Positions 38,523 through 47,169 of a DNA stretch of 64,000 nt are shown here, in pieces. Below the pieces are notes generated by a model, which made no database searches, had not been told where the DNA came from, and saw nothing but the letters and a program-made list of their open reading frames with translations. Position 1 is the stretch's first letter. Every line of letters begins with the position of its first letter. The DNA comes from Myxococcales bacterium. GTDB taxonomy: Bacteria; Myxococcota; UBA796; SXON01. A program made the translations under genes and the position numbers. Location: assembly GCA_009692585.1 (NCBI GenBank), contig SHYX01000010.1, forward strand, positions 1-64,000, read 5' to 3'.

Positions 38523-40673
38523 ATGCTCCGCCCTCTGGCCGCCGGCCTCGTGGCCGGCTGTTTCTTCTGGCCCTGGCTCCAGGTGCCGCTTGCCCAGGCG
38601 GTCGCGGCTGCGGTGGCGCTGGCGGCCCTGACCGTCGGGTCGCGATCGATCGCGATCGCCAACTTCAGTCTCGGTGCGGCCGGTGTTGCGGTGGGGTTCG
38701 CGCTGGTGGCGCGCATCCCGTCCGGGCCCGAGCTGCGTGGCGAAGTCTCGCTGCGCGGGGTGGTTGCCAGCGCCGGGGAGGGGCGGCGGTCCCACGTTCT
38801 GCTCGCCGCGGCCGGTCCCCTGGGCGTACCGCCCGGCCCCGCGTCCGGTCGAATCCGGGTGGTCTTCCCGGAGCGCGCACCGCCTCCGGGCACCGTGGTC
38901 CTCATCGCCGGCTTCGCCCGTCGCATCGATCCCACCCACCTGCCCGGTACGCCCGATCCGATCGTCGATGCCACGCGCGCAGGCGTGCGGAGCGAGGTCC
39001 GGGCCACCCAGGTGGTCCCCCTCGGCGGGGACCGTCCGACCCCCGCGCTCGACGAGGCGCGGCATGCCGGGCTGTTGCGGGCCTTCGTGGACGGCGACAC
39101 CGCGGGGGTCGTGTCCGAGGACAGCCTGCTCCTGCGCCGCACCGGGACCTGGCACCTCGTGTCCATCTCCGGCCTGCACGTGGGGGTCGGCGCGGCCCTC
39201 GGCTGGGGTGCCGTCTGGCTCTTCACCCGGCCCCTGGTGGTGTGGCGGCGCCATCCGCGGTGGCGATGGGTGTGCGCCGCGGGGGGCATCGCCGGGGCGG
39301 TCGCCTATGCCGAGCTTGCGGAGTGGGGGGTGCCCGCGCAACGTGCGGCATGGATGACGTCGGTGGCGCTGCTGGCGCTCGCCGGGTCCCGCCGCCCCGA
39401 TGCGGGCCGCACCCTCGCGCTCGCGGCGATCGCGGTGCTCGTCGCCGACCCCGCCTGCGTGGGCAGCCTCGGCTTCCAGCTCAGCTTTCTGGCCCTGTTG
39501 GGGATGATGACCGTCGGTCCGCGGATCATCAGGCGGGTTCCGCCCGACCTGCCCCGGCTCGCTCGCTGGCTGGTTGCCTCGCTGGCGACCTCCCTCGGGG
39601 CCACCCTCGGCACGCTCCCCGTCATCGCCCTGCACATCCAGCAGCTCAGTGTCCTGAGCCCGCTGGCGAACCTGTGGGCCATCCCCTGGCTGGGCACCAT
39701 CGCCACGCCGCTGGCGGTTTTCGCGTCGGGTCTCGACGGCGCTCCCCGTCGCGTGGTCCTCGCGCTCGCCGACGCGGCGGTCGATGTCGGCCTGGCGGGC
39801 CTTCGGCTCTGCGACGTCGCTCCGGCCTCGCCCGCAGTGGGTCTCGCCGGCGCCGCGGCTCTGGCCCTGACCCTGGCCCTCTGGCGGCGCGAACTGCTGG
39901 CGCTGGTTTGCGTGGCGGGGGTGCTCCTGTGCCCACGAGCCCCCAGCCGCGACCTCGTGGTCACCTTCCTGGCGATCGGCCAGGGCGATGCGACGCTGGT
40001 GGAGTGGCCCGACGGTCGGCGCTGGCTCGTCGACGGCGGACCGCCCGGGCGGGCGCTGTTGCACTGGCTCCGGTCCAGGGGAATCGGGCGTCTGGACACG
40101 GTCTTTCTCTCGCACGGGCACCCCGACCACTACGGCGGGCTGCTGCCGGTCCTCGCGGAGTTGCCCGTCGATCGGCTTGTCGCGGGCGCGCTCCCGGAAG
40201 GTCAAGAGCTGAGTCGGGTCGGCGTCTGGACGCGCGATCATCCGGACCTCGTCCCGGTGCCGTCCGACTTCGTGGCCGAGGACGAGAACGATCGAAGCCT
40301 GATCCTCCGGCTGCGGTACGGCGCGCGGAGTGTCCTGTTGCCGGGCGACGCCGAAGAGGCTGAAGAAGGCGCGGTCGTGGCCTCGGGCGTGGACCTGCGG
40401 GCGGACGTGTTGAAGCTGGCGCATCACGGGAGCCGGACCTCGTCGACCGAGGCCTGGCTCGCCGCCGTGCGACCGAGCGTCGCGATCATCCCCTGCGGCT
40501 TCGACAACCGGTATGGCCACCCGCACGCCGCGGTATTGCAGCGCCTGCGAACCCTCGTCCCTGCCGCGTCCATCTGGCGGACCGACCGCGACGGCTCAGT
40601 GGAGGTGCGCACCGACGGCGCCGACCTGCGCATCCGTGCGATCGGGGTACCGGCAGGGTACCGACTGCGCTAG
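38523..40673 (+). CDS. comEC: ComEC/Rec2-type DNA uptake channel
   Basis: The 716-residue protein has the full ComEC layout: N-terminal membrane helices with a soluble OB-like domain (~60-170), then the competence domain with ten or so helices (HLVSISGLHVGVGAALGWG, GSLGFQLSFLALLGMM). A C-terminal metallo-beta-lactamase-like domain follows, with SHGHPDHYGG (~530), LLPGDAEE and LAHHGSRTS. ComEC carries single-stranded DNA across the inner membrane during natural transformation. No other competence genes are in the window. Confidence 0.93.
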   Translation: MLRPLAAGLVAGCFFWPWLQVPLAQAVAAAVALAALTVGSRSIAIANFSLGAAGVAVGFALVARIPSGPELRGEVSLRGVVASAGEGRRSHVLLAAAGPLGVPPGPASGRIRVVFPERAPPPGTVVLIAGFARRIDPTHLPGTPDPIVDATRAGVRSEVRATQVVPLGGDRPTPALDEARHAGLLRAFVDGDTAGVVSEDSLLLRRTGTWHLVSISGLHVGVGAALGWGAVWLFTRPLVVWRRHPRWRWVCAAGGIAGAVAYAELAEWGVPAQRAAWMTSVALLALAGSRRPDAGRTLALAAIAVLVADPACVGSLGFQLSFLALLGMMTVGPRIIRRVPPDLPRLARWLVASLATSLGATLGTLPVIALHIQQLSVLSPLANLWAIPWLGTIATPLAVFASGLDGAPRRVVLALADAAVDVGLAGLRLCDVAPASPAVGLAGAAALALTLALWRRELLALVCVAGVLLCPRAPSRDLVVTFLAIGQGDATLVEWPDGRRWLVDGGPPGRALLHWLRSRGIGRLDTVFLSHGHPDHYGGLLPVLAELPVDRLVAGALPEGQELSRVGVWTRDHPDLVPVPSDFVAEDENDRSLILRLRYGARSVLLPGDAEEAEEGAVVASGVDLRADVLKLAHHGSRTSSTEAWLAAVRPSVAIIPCGFDNRYGHPHAAVLQRLRTLVPAASIWRTDRDGSVEVRTDGADLRIRAIGVPAGYRLR

Positions 40674-40691
40674 GCCGCGTTAGGCCTCCGC

Positions 40692-41294
40692 ATGTTCGAC
40701 GTACGCGCCCTGCTGTCTACGGCCGCGGTGGCTCAAATTCCGCTCCATGTCATCTCGCTGCGCCGCGAAGTGCGGGTGGTCGGGCAGCTTGCCGAAGCCG
40801 GTGAGGACACGCTGACGGTGGCGCTGCCCAGCGGGCATGGCCTCGAAGCGATGGACCAGATCAGCGCTTCGTTCAGCCACGCGGGGTACACCCACAGCTT
40901 CCTGGCCCACGTCGTCGAGGTCGATGGCGACTGCGTCTGCGTCACCGCGCCCGCTCGCGTGGTCTCGGCCGACCAACGCCTCGTCCCCCGCGCGCGCGTC
41001 ACCATCCCCATCGAGGTGGAGCTGCTCGGCGCCCACCCCGAATCCCGTCCGGTGCTGGTCGACCTCGCGGTGATCGGCATGCAGGTGACGGTGTCCCGTC
41101 CCGCCGGCCTCGCGTTGCACGAACGCATCCCCGTGGTGTTGGCCTTCGAGGACGTTCGGATCGAGTTGATGGCCGAGCTGCGCCGTGAAAACGGGTCGGC
41201 GCTCGGCTTCTTCTTCCCCGAGTCGATCCAGCGTGGCCGTCTCCAGCCACCGCCCGCGCTCGCGGCGCTGGTCGAACGCGCAAAAAAGAGCTGA
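40692..41294 (+). CDS. PilZ-like domain protein
   Basis: The 200-residue protein has an N-terminal YcgR-like beta domain (~15-95) and a C-terminal PilZ-like barrel with QRLVPRARV in the RxxxR position and VDLAVIGMQV in the D/NxSxxG position. The second motif lacks the Ser, so c-di-GMP binding is uncertain. TAGGCC precedes the ATG by 5 nt. It could be a degenerate PilZ adaptor. It is followed directly by the OmpA/TSP3 gene. Confidence 0.68.
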   Translation: MFDVRALLSTAAVAQIPLHVISLRREVRVVGQLAEAGEDTLTVALPSGHGLEAMDQISASFSHAGYTHSFLAHVVEVDGDCVCVTAPARVVSADQRLVPRARVTIPIEVELLGAHPESRPVLVDLAVIGMQVTVSRPAGLALHERIPVVLAFEDVRIELMAELRRENGSALGFFFPESIQRGRLQPPPALAALVERAKKS

Positions 41295-41303
41295 CCGTCC
41301 GCC

Positions 41304-42497
41304 GTGACCGCCGCCGAACTCGGACTCATCATCTGGCTGGGGGACGACATCCCGCTCGGCACCACCGGGCTGCAGCCGGGGGTTGCGGCCGGCGTTCGCG
41401 CCCGGCTCCGACCGCTGGCGAACGCCGGCGTGGAGCTGGGCTACAGCCAGGGCCCGCGCGGGAGCGAGCTGGTCTTCGATGGGATGGGCTTTCTGGGTGA
41501 GCCGGTCGAGGACATCGTCGTCACCCCGTTTCTGGGAGCGGGGGTCCGCTGGCAGGACGAACCACGGCTCCTGGTCCAAGCGGGCTTCGGCCTGGATGTG
41601 GTCCTGGCGCCGATGATCGACGTCCGCCCCGACCTGCGGCTGACCTGGACCGTCCAGGACCGCCTCAGCCTGCAGCTCGCCGTCGGCATCCATCTGCACC
41701 TGCCGCGCCGCTTTGATCGGGACGGTGACGGGGTGAGCGATCGACTCGACCGCTGCGTGGACGCGGCCGAGGATCCCGACGGATTCTTGGACGCGGATGG
41801 CTGTCCGGACCCTGATGACGACCAGGATGGCGTGCTGGACCCCGCGGACTCCTGCCGGGGCACACCGGAGGACCGAGACTCGTTTTTGGACCTGGATGGT
41901 TGCCCCGAGCCGGACAACGACGGCGACGAGCTGGTCGACGATCGCGACGCCTGCATCAACGAGGCCGAGGATCGGGACGGGCATCGGGACCTGGACGGCT
42001 GCCCCGACGTCGACAACGACGGCGACAGCGTCCTCGACGTCGCCGACGCGTGCCCGAACGTGCCCGAGGATGCCGACGGATTTGAGGACGCGGATGGCTG
42101 TCCTGACCCCGACAATGACGGGGACGGTGTCGGCGACCGATTCGACGCCGCGCCGAACGAGGCCGAGAACATCAACTTCTTCGAGGATGCCGACGGCGTT
42201 CCCGAAGTGCTACCGCCCCTGTTGCTGAAGGTTCTGGGCCCGCAGCCACGGCTCAAGTTCAAGGGTCACAACCTGACGGAGGCGGGGCTCGAACGCGCCG
42301 AGCTGATCGCCGCGGCGTTGGCGGAGTACGCGGAGACGCGGGTACGGATCCATGTGAGCGACCCCGATCCGGCGCGGGCCGAGAAGCGCGCGCTGTCGGT
42401 GGCCGCGGCGGTCGTCCAGGCCGGCGTGGTCGCAGACCGGGTCGAGCCCCAGGCCGCGGAGGGTGTGGCCGAGGTGAGGTTGGAACTGGCCCCGTAG
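41304..42497 (+). CDS. OmpA-like protein with thrombospondin type 3 repeats
   Basis: The 397-residue protein has a barrel-like N-terminus (~1-135), then about five Asp-rich TSP3 repeats of ~36 residues (RDGDGVSDRLDRC, DADGCPDPDDDQDGV, DVDNDGDSVLDVADAC). A short, weak OmpA-like C-terminus follows (~300-397). TSP3 repeats bind Ca2+ and act as stiff linkers in envelope proteins. The GTG start follows an in-frame stop, and no signal peptide is visible, which is odd for an outer-membrane protein. The peptidoglycan-binding residues of OmpA domains are not clearly kept. Confidence 0.8.
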   Translation: MTAAELGLIIWLGDDIPLGTTGLQPGVAAGVRARLRPLANAGVELGYSQGPRGSELVFDGMGFLGEPVEDIVVTPFLGAGVRWQDEPRLLVQAGFGLDVVLAPMIDVRPDLRLTWTVQDRLSLQLAVGIHLHLPRRFDRDGDGVSDRLDRCVDAAEDPDGFLDADGCPDPDDDQDGVLDPADSCRGTPEDRDSFLDLDGCPEPDNDGDELVDDRDACINEAEDRDGHRDLDGCPDVDNDGDSVLDVADACPNVPEDADGFEDADGCPDPDNDGDGVGDRFDAAPNEAENINFFEDADGVPEVLPPLLLKVLGPQPRLKFKGHNLTEAGLERAELIAAALAEYAETRVRIHVSDPDPARAEKRALSVAAAVVQAGVVADRVEPQAAEGVAEVRLELAP

Positions 42498-42503
42498 CCG
42501 ACG

Positions 42504-43949
42504 TCAGCCCCCGAGCTCCCTCACCAGCGTCTCGACCTGGGTGAGGTAGCGCCCGGTGCGGACCTCGTCGTCGGGACCCGGTCGTGGCGCGGCCGCAAGC
42601 TCGACGCGCAGGACGCTCAACGCCTCGGGTCGACGGCCCAGCCCGTCCAGGGCCTTGGCGAGGTGCTGGACCGCCCGCAGCCGCTGGTCCCCCCAGGCGG
42701 TCGACAGCGCGCGTCGCGCCCGCCCCTCCGCCTCCGCGAAGCGCTTCCCATCGAGCAGAAGGCGGGCCGCGGCGTGATCGAAGGTGAACTCGCCCGGGTA
42801 GCGTGTCGCGTACTCGTCCAGGAGCGCCAGTGCTCCGGGCAGGTTCCCCACCTGGGCGAGGGTGTCGGTCAGCTCGACGATGTAGCCGCGCCGCGTCTCG
42901 GGCTCGGCGCCCATCTGGGTGCGCAACAGCGCCGCCTGCGCCACGCGCGCGACCAGGGCCGCCTCGGCAGGCGCGATCCCAGCGTAGGCGTCCAGCGCCG
43001 CGACGACGCCGACGGTGTCGAGCTCGGAGACATGGGGCGCCACGCGCGCCCAGAGCCCGGGGTAGGCCTCCAGCGCGTCGGGAATCCAGGCGCCTCCCGG
43101 GTCGTGCGACACCAACCACTCGGCGTCTGCCCTGCTCTTTTCGAGCAGGAGGCGCGCGTGGTGGGCGGCCACGTCGTCGCCGGCGGCGACCAGCCACGCG
43201 CGCGCTGCCACGTCACGCTGGGCACGCACCAAGCGCAGCGCGTGCGTCCCCGCGATCGCAGCGTCCGCCCCTGGCGGGGGGCCCGCCTCCAACGCCGCAA
43301 TGGGAGTCACCGCGTCCAGTCCGACCAGCCACGCCCGCAGGCTCGCCTCGCCTCCGTAGCCGACGTAGCGGTCCACCTCGCCGCCGCGGGCATCCACAGC
43401 CACCAACGTCGGATATCCACCGACGTGGTAGCGCGACTTCAGCGGCCAGCTGGCCGGTTGGTCGACATCGACCACCTCCACGGGCATCGCGGTGAAGAAG
43501 TGGGCGTCGGCCGGGTCGTCGAGCACCTCGGCGCGGAGCTGGTTGCACGGCGGACACCACACCGCGGCGAAGTCCAGCAGGCGCACCGCGTTTGCCTGGG
43601 GCCTCGGCTCCGCGACGTCGACGGCGTCGGTCCCCAAGACGAGTCGCCCCGTTTTTCCCGGGCGGGCGAGGCGAGCCTGTCCGGTCACGACGCGACAGTA
43701 GGAGCTGGCGTCGTCGCAGAGCGGAATCTCCGCGGTCAGGTCGAGGCCGGCGGCGGACACCGGCAGGCGCGCCCAGGAGAGGCTCCCAAGGCCGCGCACC
43801 TCGGCGGATCCGTTGGTGAACGAGCCCAGAGCCTCCTCGTTGACGTGCTCACCCGGCGGCGGCGTGACCTCCAGCCGAGCGGTCCCGCCCGACCACCGCA
43901 CCAGGAGCGTGGGTTCGGCGGCGAGTGCGAGGCTGAGGAGGATGAGCAT
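42504..43949 (-). CDS. Exported thioredoxin-fold protein with helical repeats
   Basis: The 481-residue protein starts with a signal peptide (MLILLSLALAAEP). After a beta-rich region comes a thioredoxin-like domain with the redox motif FAAVWCPPC (~131-135) and GGYPTLV, the cis-Pro segment. The C-terminal ~230 residues are Ala-rich helical hairpins. It resembles DsbD-gamma or TlpA-type periplasmic thiol reductases joined to a repeat scaffold. Its ATG follows a TAAACT hexamer by 5 nt. It is tail-to-tail with the OmpA/TSP3 gene, 6 bp apart. Confidence 0.83.
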   Translation of the reverse strand: MLILLSLALAAEPTLLVRWSGGTARLEVTPPPGEHVNEEALGSFTNGSAEVRGLGSLSWARLPVSAAGLDLTAEIPLCDDASSYCRVVTGQARLARPGKTGRLVLGTDAVDVAEPRPQANAVRLLDFAAVWCPPCNQLRAEVLDDPADAHFFTAMPVEVVDVDQPASWPLKSRYHVGGYPTLVAVDARGGEVDRYVGYGGEASLRAWLVGLDAVTPIAALEAGPPPGADAAIAGTHALRLVRAQRDVAARAWLVAAGDDVAAHHARLLLEKSRADAEWLVSHDPGGAWIPDALEAYPGLWARVAPHVSELDTVGVVAALDAYAGIAPAEAALVARVAQAALLRTQMGAEPETRRGYIVELTDTLAQVGNLPGALALLDEYATRYPGEFTFDHAAARLLLDGKRFAEAEGRARRALSTAWGDQRLRAVQHLAKALDGLGRRPEALSVLRVELAAAPRPGPDDEVRTGRYLTQVETLVRELGG

Positions 43950-43954
43950 CTGGC

Positions 43955-43960
43955 AGTTTA
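43955..43960 (-). promoter_or_regulatory. TAAACT, possible leaderless -10 element
   Basis: Minus strand, 5 nt upstream of the ATG at 43949. Confidence 0.5.
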
Positions 43961-43980
43961 GCTCCGCCGCCGCGCCGTAG

Positions 43981-45147
43981 TCACGGCTTCGGCGGCTTCG
44001 GCGGCTTCGGCGGCTTCGGCGGCTTCTTCATGTCGTCCTTGTTCTTCTGCCAGGTGTCCAGCATGCGCTGCTCCCGCACGCGGGTCTTGCCGCCGAAACG
44101 GTAGCTGAGCTCCCAGGTGTTGAGCACCCAGGCGAACGGGAGCGACGAAACGCCGATGCCGGCGCGCGCCTCCCAGTGCTCCCACGAGAACTGCCACGCG
44201 ATGCTGGCGCTCCCCGCCTCGATCGGGCTCAGGAATCCGTCCTGCGCCAGTGCATCCTCCAGGCCCAGGAAGGTCGGCACCCACAGCTCCTGATCGTGCT
44301 CGACGTGCGCGTAGAGGGTCGCGGAGGCCTGGAGGATGATCGCGTCGCGACGATTGAAGCGAATGTCGGTGGCGATGCGCGCGTTCACCGTCTCGACGTG
44401 CAGAAGCGAGTCGGCGTGGTTGGGATTGCCGGTCCCGGCGGTATCGAGGAACCACAACAACTGGTCGACCGAGTCCAAGGAGATGTCCCCGGCGACGTCG
44501 CCCCGTACGTAGGAGCCGCCGAGGTGGACCGCCCAGGGCTTCGTCAGTTGGAACGAGGTGATCCCGCCGACCGTCCACAGGGTGGCGTCGAAGTCGGTGC
44601 GGACGAGACGGTCGTACTCGCCCCACGCGGCGATGTCGAAGCGCCCGCCCTCGGTCGCGTGAATCTTGGCCTGGACATTGGGAATGCCCAGCACGTCCAG
44701 GGGCACGCTGGTGCCAACCTGGACGTGAGGGAGGATGCCGATGGTGACGTTGCTCACGCCGAGCTTCACCTCGCCGAACTCTAGGGTGTAGGCGGTGAAA
44801 TCGATCTGGCCCCGGGGGTTTGCGGGCAGGTGGAAGGGGCTGGGTTTGAAGAATCGCAGCACTTTTGCGCTGAGCGTGGGCGCCGCTTCGGCCGTGCGGA
44901 GATCGATCGCGGGCGGGGCCGGCTCGGCCGGGGCCCCGGCGGGCGCGGGTTCCTCTATGGGTGGCTCAAGGGGTGCCCCCGGAGGTGGCTCAAGGGGTGC
45001 CCCTGAGGGCGGCGCGGCGGGTGCCCCTGGGGGTGGCGCGGCGGGTGCCCCTGGGGGCGGCGCGGGTTCTTCCACCGGCGGCGCCGGTTCGGTCGGGGGG
45101 GGGGGAGCGGCCGATGAGGAGACGGCCATCAGCAGGACGAGGGTCAT
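43981..45147 (-). CDS. Proline-rich outer-membrane beta-barrel-type protein
   Basis: The 388-residue protein has a signal peptide (MTLVLLMAVSSSAA) and a Pro-rich stretch (~15-80) with 8-residue PPGAPxxP repeats. About 270 residues of alternating strands follow (RGQIDFTAYTLEFGEVKLGV, RFDIAAWGEYDRLVR, AIILQASATLYAHVEH). A KPP-repeat tail ends it. AAGGTGG before the ATG is a fair ribosome-binding site. The barrel is an inference from the strand pattern; no family is recognised. It lies 19 bp after the FHA gene on the same strand. The two repeat tracts are prone to slippage. Confidence 0.7.
   Translation of the reverse strand: MTLVLLMAVSSSAAPPPPTEPAPPVEEPAPPPGAPAAPPPGAPAAPPSGAPLEPPPGAPLEPPIEEPAPAGAPAEPAPPAIDLRTAEAAPTLSAKVLRFFKPSPFHLPANPRGQIDFTAYTLEFGEVKLGVSNVTIGILPHVQVGTSVPLDVLGIPNVQAKIHATEGGRFDIAAWGEYDRLVRTDFDATLWTVGGITSFQLTKPWAVHLGGSYVRGDVAGDISLDSVDQLLWFLDTAGTGNPNHADSLLHVETVNARIATDIRFNRRDAIILQASATLYAHVEHDQELWVPTFLGLEDALAQDGFLSPIEAGSASIAWQFSWEHWEARAGIGVSSLPFAWVLNTWELSYRFGGKTRVREQRMLDTWQKNKDDMKKPPKPPKPPKPPKP
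43984..44029. repeat. 9-bp tandem repeat, five copies (KPP tail)
   Basis: GGCTTCGGC repeated about five times at the 3' end of the barrel gene; encodes (Lys-Pro-Pro)n. Confidence 0.8.
44960..45055. repeat. 24-bp tandem repeat, four copies
   Basis: Four units of 24 bp, in two subtypes (GGTGGCTCAAGGGGTGCCCC and GGCGGCGCGGCGGGTGCCCC), encode an 8-residue Pro/Gly/Ala repeat near the N-terminus of the barrel gene. Confidence 0.8.
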
Positions 45148-45166
45148 GAGTCCACCTTCAGCTCAA

Positions 45167-46831
45167 CTACCGCGACCTCGCTCGGGTCACCACCCGGTTG
45201 ATGCTGTGGACCAGCGCTTCGAGCGCCGACCATCGGACGGGCGACACCACTTTGTCCACGTTGTCGAGCAGGGCGTGTTCGGTCTCCTCTTGCACGGCGG
45301 CCAGGGGCCGCAAGACACCCACCCACACCCCGGCCGCCAGCACGGCGGCGGCGCCTCCGACCGTGAAGAGCGCGGCGGCGAGGCGCAGCCAGGGGCTGAC
45401 CACCGCGCCGGCGGCGACCGAGGGGTCGTACTGCAGCCAGGCGTAGCCGACCACCGCGCGCGCGCCGGAGCCCGCCGCGACCTCCCCGCGGATCGGGGCA
45501 ACGATCTCCCAGCTCCCGCCGACTGCCTCCACCCGTTCGGTGGCGCGGCTGTCCTTGGCGTCGAGAAGGACCTGGGCTCGCGCCATGCTGGTGCGAGCCC
45601 GTTCGGGCGGGGCGAGGACCGTCCCGTTGACGTCGGTGACGACGGCGTCGCGAACGCCGGCCTCGTGAAGCACGAAGCCCGCGTCGAGCTGCACGAGGCG
45701 CCCCTCGGCCACCGCCACGGCGTTGCGCTCCCCCAGCGCGAGCGCGAGCGCCTCGCCCCGCTGGAGGCTCAGCTCTTCGGCGGCGGCAGACGCCGCACGG
45801 ACCTGGGAGAAGAGACCGCCGATGGGCGCGCAGAGCACGATGCTGCCCGCCAGGGCCATTACGCCGGCGGCCTTGACCATCCACGGCGGCCCAGCCGGGG
45901 GCTCGCGTTCGGGCTCGGCGTTGCGCAAGATCGGGAGGCGCGTCTGGGCCTTGGCGCCGACCTCGGAGGCGGTGGGCGGCTCGTTGGCGTAGCGGGCGAG
46001 CCTCGGCGGGTGGAGCGCCGCCGCCGACCGAAGCGCACCCGGCGGAAGCTGGTTGGCCAGCGGGGTGGGGTCGTCGCGGAAGGGCGGCGGCTCGACCGGC
46101 GCGCGCGGCGGCGAAGGCGCGCGCGCGGGCGGCGCCGTGAAGCCGCCGAATCCGCCGCGCGCGGGACCGAAGGGCAGCACGGGCGGCGCGAGGCGTTGGG
46201 AGGTTTCCCCGGTCGGGTGGTCCTCGATCGGCGGGACCGCGGTGAGCGCCGGCGGGAGCGCCGGCTGGGCGGGCGGCCCGGCTGGTGGAGGCGGCGGGGG
46301 GAAGGCGGGCGGCACCGCCGCGCGCTTCGGCGGCCGGGCCGGCGGCTTGGACGGCGAGAGGCCCGGCGGCAGTCGCACCTCCATCGACGCGCTGGCCGGG
46401 TCCGGCACCGCTGGCTTGAGCACGGTGCGCAGGACCGGCATCGGCCCGTTGGGGATCGGCGTGTCCTCGTCCTCGTCGTCGAGCAGCAGTTCGTTCTGGG
46501 CCGTGGCGGGCTCGTCGTTCTCGAGCTCCAGGTCCACCTCGGCCTCCGGCGCCTCCAGTCGCAAGACGAAGTCGCCGATCTGGACCCGCATTCCTGCCAG
46601 CAGCTCGATCTCGGGGCGACGCTGTCCCGTTTCATCGACGATGCCGTTGGCCGAGTCAAGGTCCTTGATGCGCACGCGGTCCCCGTCAACGATGGCGAGA
46701 CAGTGTCGTCGCGACACACGTTTACTGGACAGCCGCACCTCCACATGAGGGTCGCGACCAATCACGTTCGTACCGGCGGAAAGATCGAAAGGGCCGGCCA
46801 GCTCCGGGCCGCGCACTACGACAAAGCGCAT
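45167..46831 (-). CDS. FHA-domain membrane protein with periplasmic sensor-like region
   Basis: The 554-residue protein begins with a textbook FHA domain (~5-95): NVIGRDPHVEVRLSSKRVSR, RRHCLAI and DLDSANGIV. A Pro-rich linker (~140-320) leads to two membrane segments (VKAAGVMALAGSIVLCAPIG and LRLAAALFTVGGAAAVLAAG) that flank a ~120-residue extracytoplasmic region. This resembles a sensor turned inside out, with FHA in the cytosol reading phosphothreonine. ATG 46831 lies 16 bp inside the DUF192 gene, so translation is probably coupled. Confidence 0.85.
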   Translation of the reverse strand: MRFVVVRGPELAGPFDLSAGTNVIGRDPHVEVRLSSKRVSRRHCLAIVDGDRVRIKDLDSANGIVDETGQRRPEIELLAGMRVQIGDFVLRLEAPEAEVDLELENDEPATAQNELLLDDEDEDTPIPNGPMPVLRTVLKPAVPDPASASMEVRLPPGLSPSKPPARPPKRAAVPPAFPPPPPPAGPPAQPALPPALTAVPPIEDHPTGETSQRLAPPVLPFGPARGGFGGFTAPPARAPSPPRAPVEPPPFRDDPTPLANQLPPGALRSAAALHPPRLARYANEPPTASEVGAKAQTRLPILRNAEPEREPPAGPPWMVKAAGVMALAGSIVLCAPIGGLFSQVRAASAAAEELSLQRGEALALALGERNAVAVAEGRLVQLDAGFVLHEAGVRDAVVTDVNGTVLAPPERARTSMARAQVLLDAKDSRATERVEAVGGSWEIVAPIRGEVAAGSGARAVVGYAWLQYDPSVAAGAVVSPWLRLAAALFTVGGAAAVLAAGVWVGVLRPLAAVQEETEHALLDNVDKVVSPVRWSALEALVHSINRVVTRARSR

Positions 46832-47169
46832 GGTGCGCACTCCAATTGGTCGCCCACCTCGGTCGTCAGGGCGCCGCCCGCCGCGAGCTCCACCACCCGC
46901 GCGGCACCGTGAACCCAACGTGTCAACCGCCAGGGTGGCAGCGCCGCGTAGACCGCGAGCACGCGCCCGTTCAGATCCAAAAACAGCACGTCGATGGCAT
47001 AGCCCATGAACCAGGTGTGGACCGAGCAACACGGCTCCAGCACCAGGCCGCCGCCGACGTCGCGACTGCCGAGTAGCCCGACCGCGCGGGTCCACACGCT
47101 GTCCGCGAGGCGCGCGCGTTCGGCGAGCACCAGTCCACGAGCGGGGTTGCCGATGCGAAGCTCAACCAC
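46816..47169 (-). CDS. DUF192 family protein
   Basis: The 117-residue protein matches DUF192: RLADSVWTRAVGLLGSRDV, CCSVHTWFMGYAIDVLFLD, and VVELAAGG at the end. The family's function is unknown. Here it lacks a signal peptide. It starts at GTG 47169, overlapping the tadC end by 8 bp, and overlaps the FHA gene by 16 bp. DUF192 genes are often next to tad genes in Myxococcota, which fits this setting. Confidence 0.87.
   Translation of the reverse strand: MVELRIGNPARGLVLAERARLADSVWTRAVGLLGSRDVGGGLVLEPCCSVHTWFMGYAIDVLFLDLNGRVLAVYAALPPWRLTRWVHGAARVVELAAGGALTTEVGDQLECAPCALS

Noticed and set aside
38451..40526. 691-codon minus-strand frame opposite comEC
   Set aside because: Gly/Arg/Gln-rich low-complexity shadow; the comEC motifs are on the plus strand.
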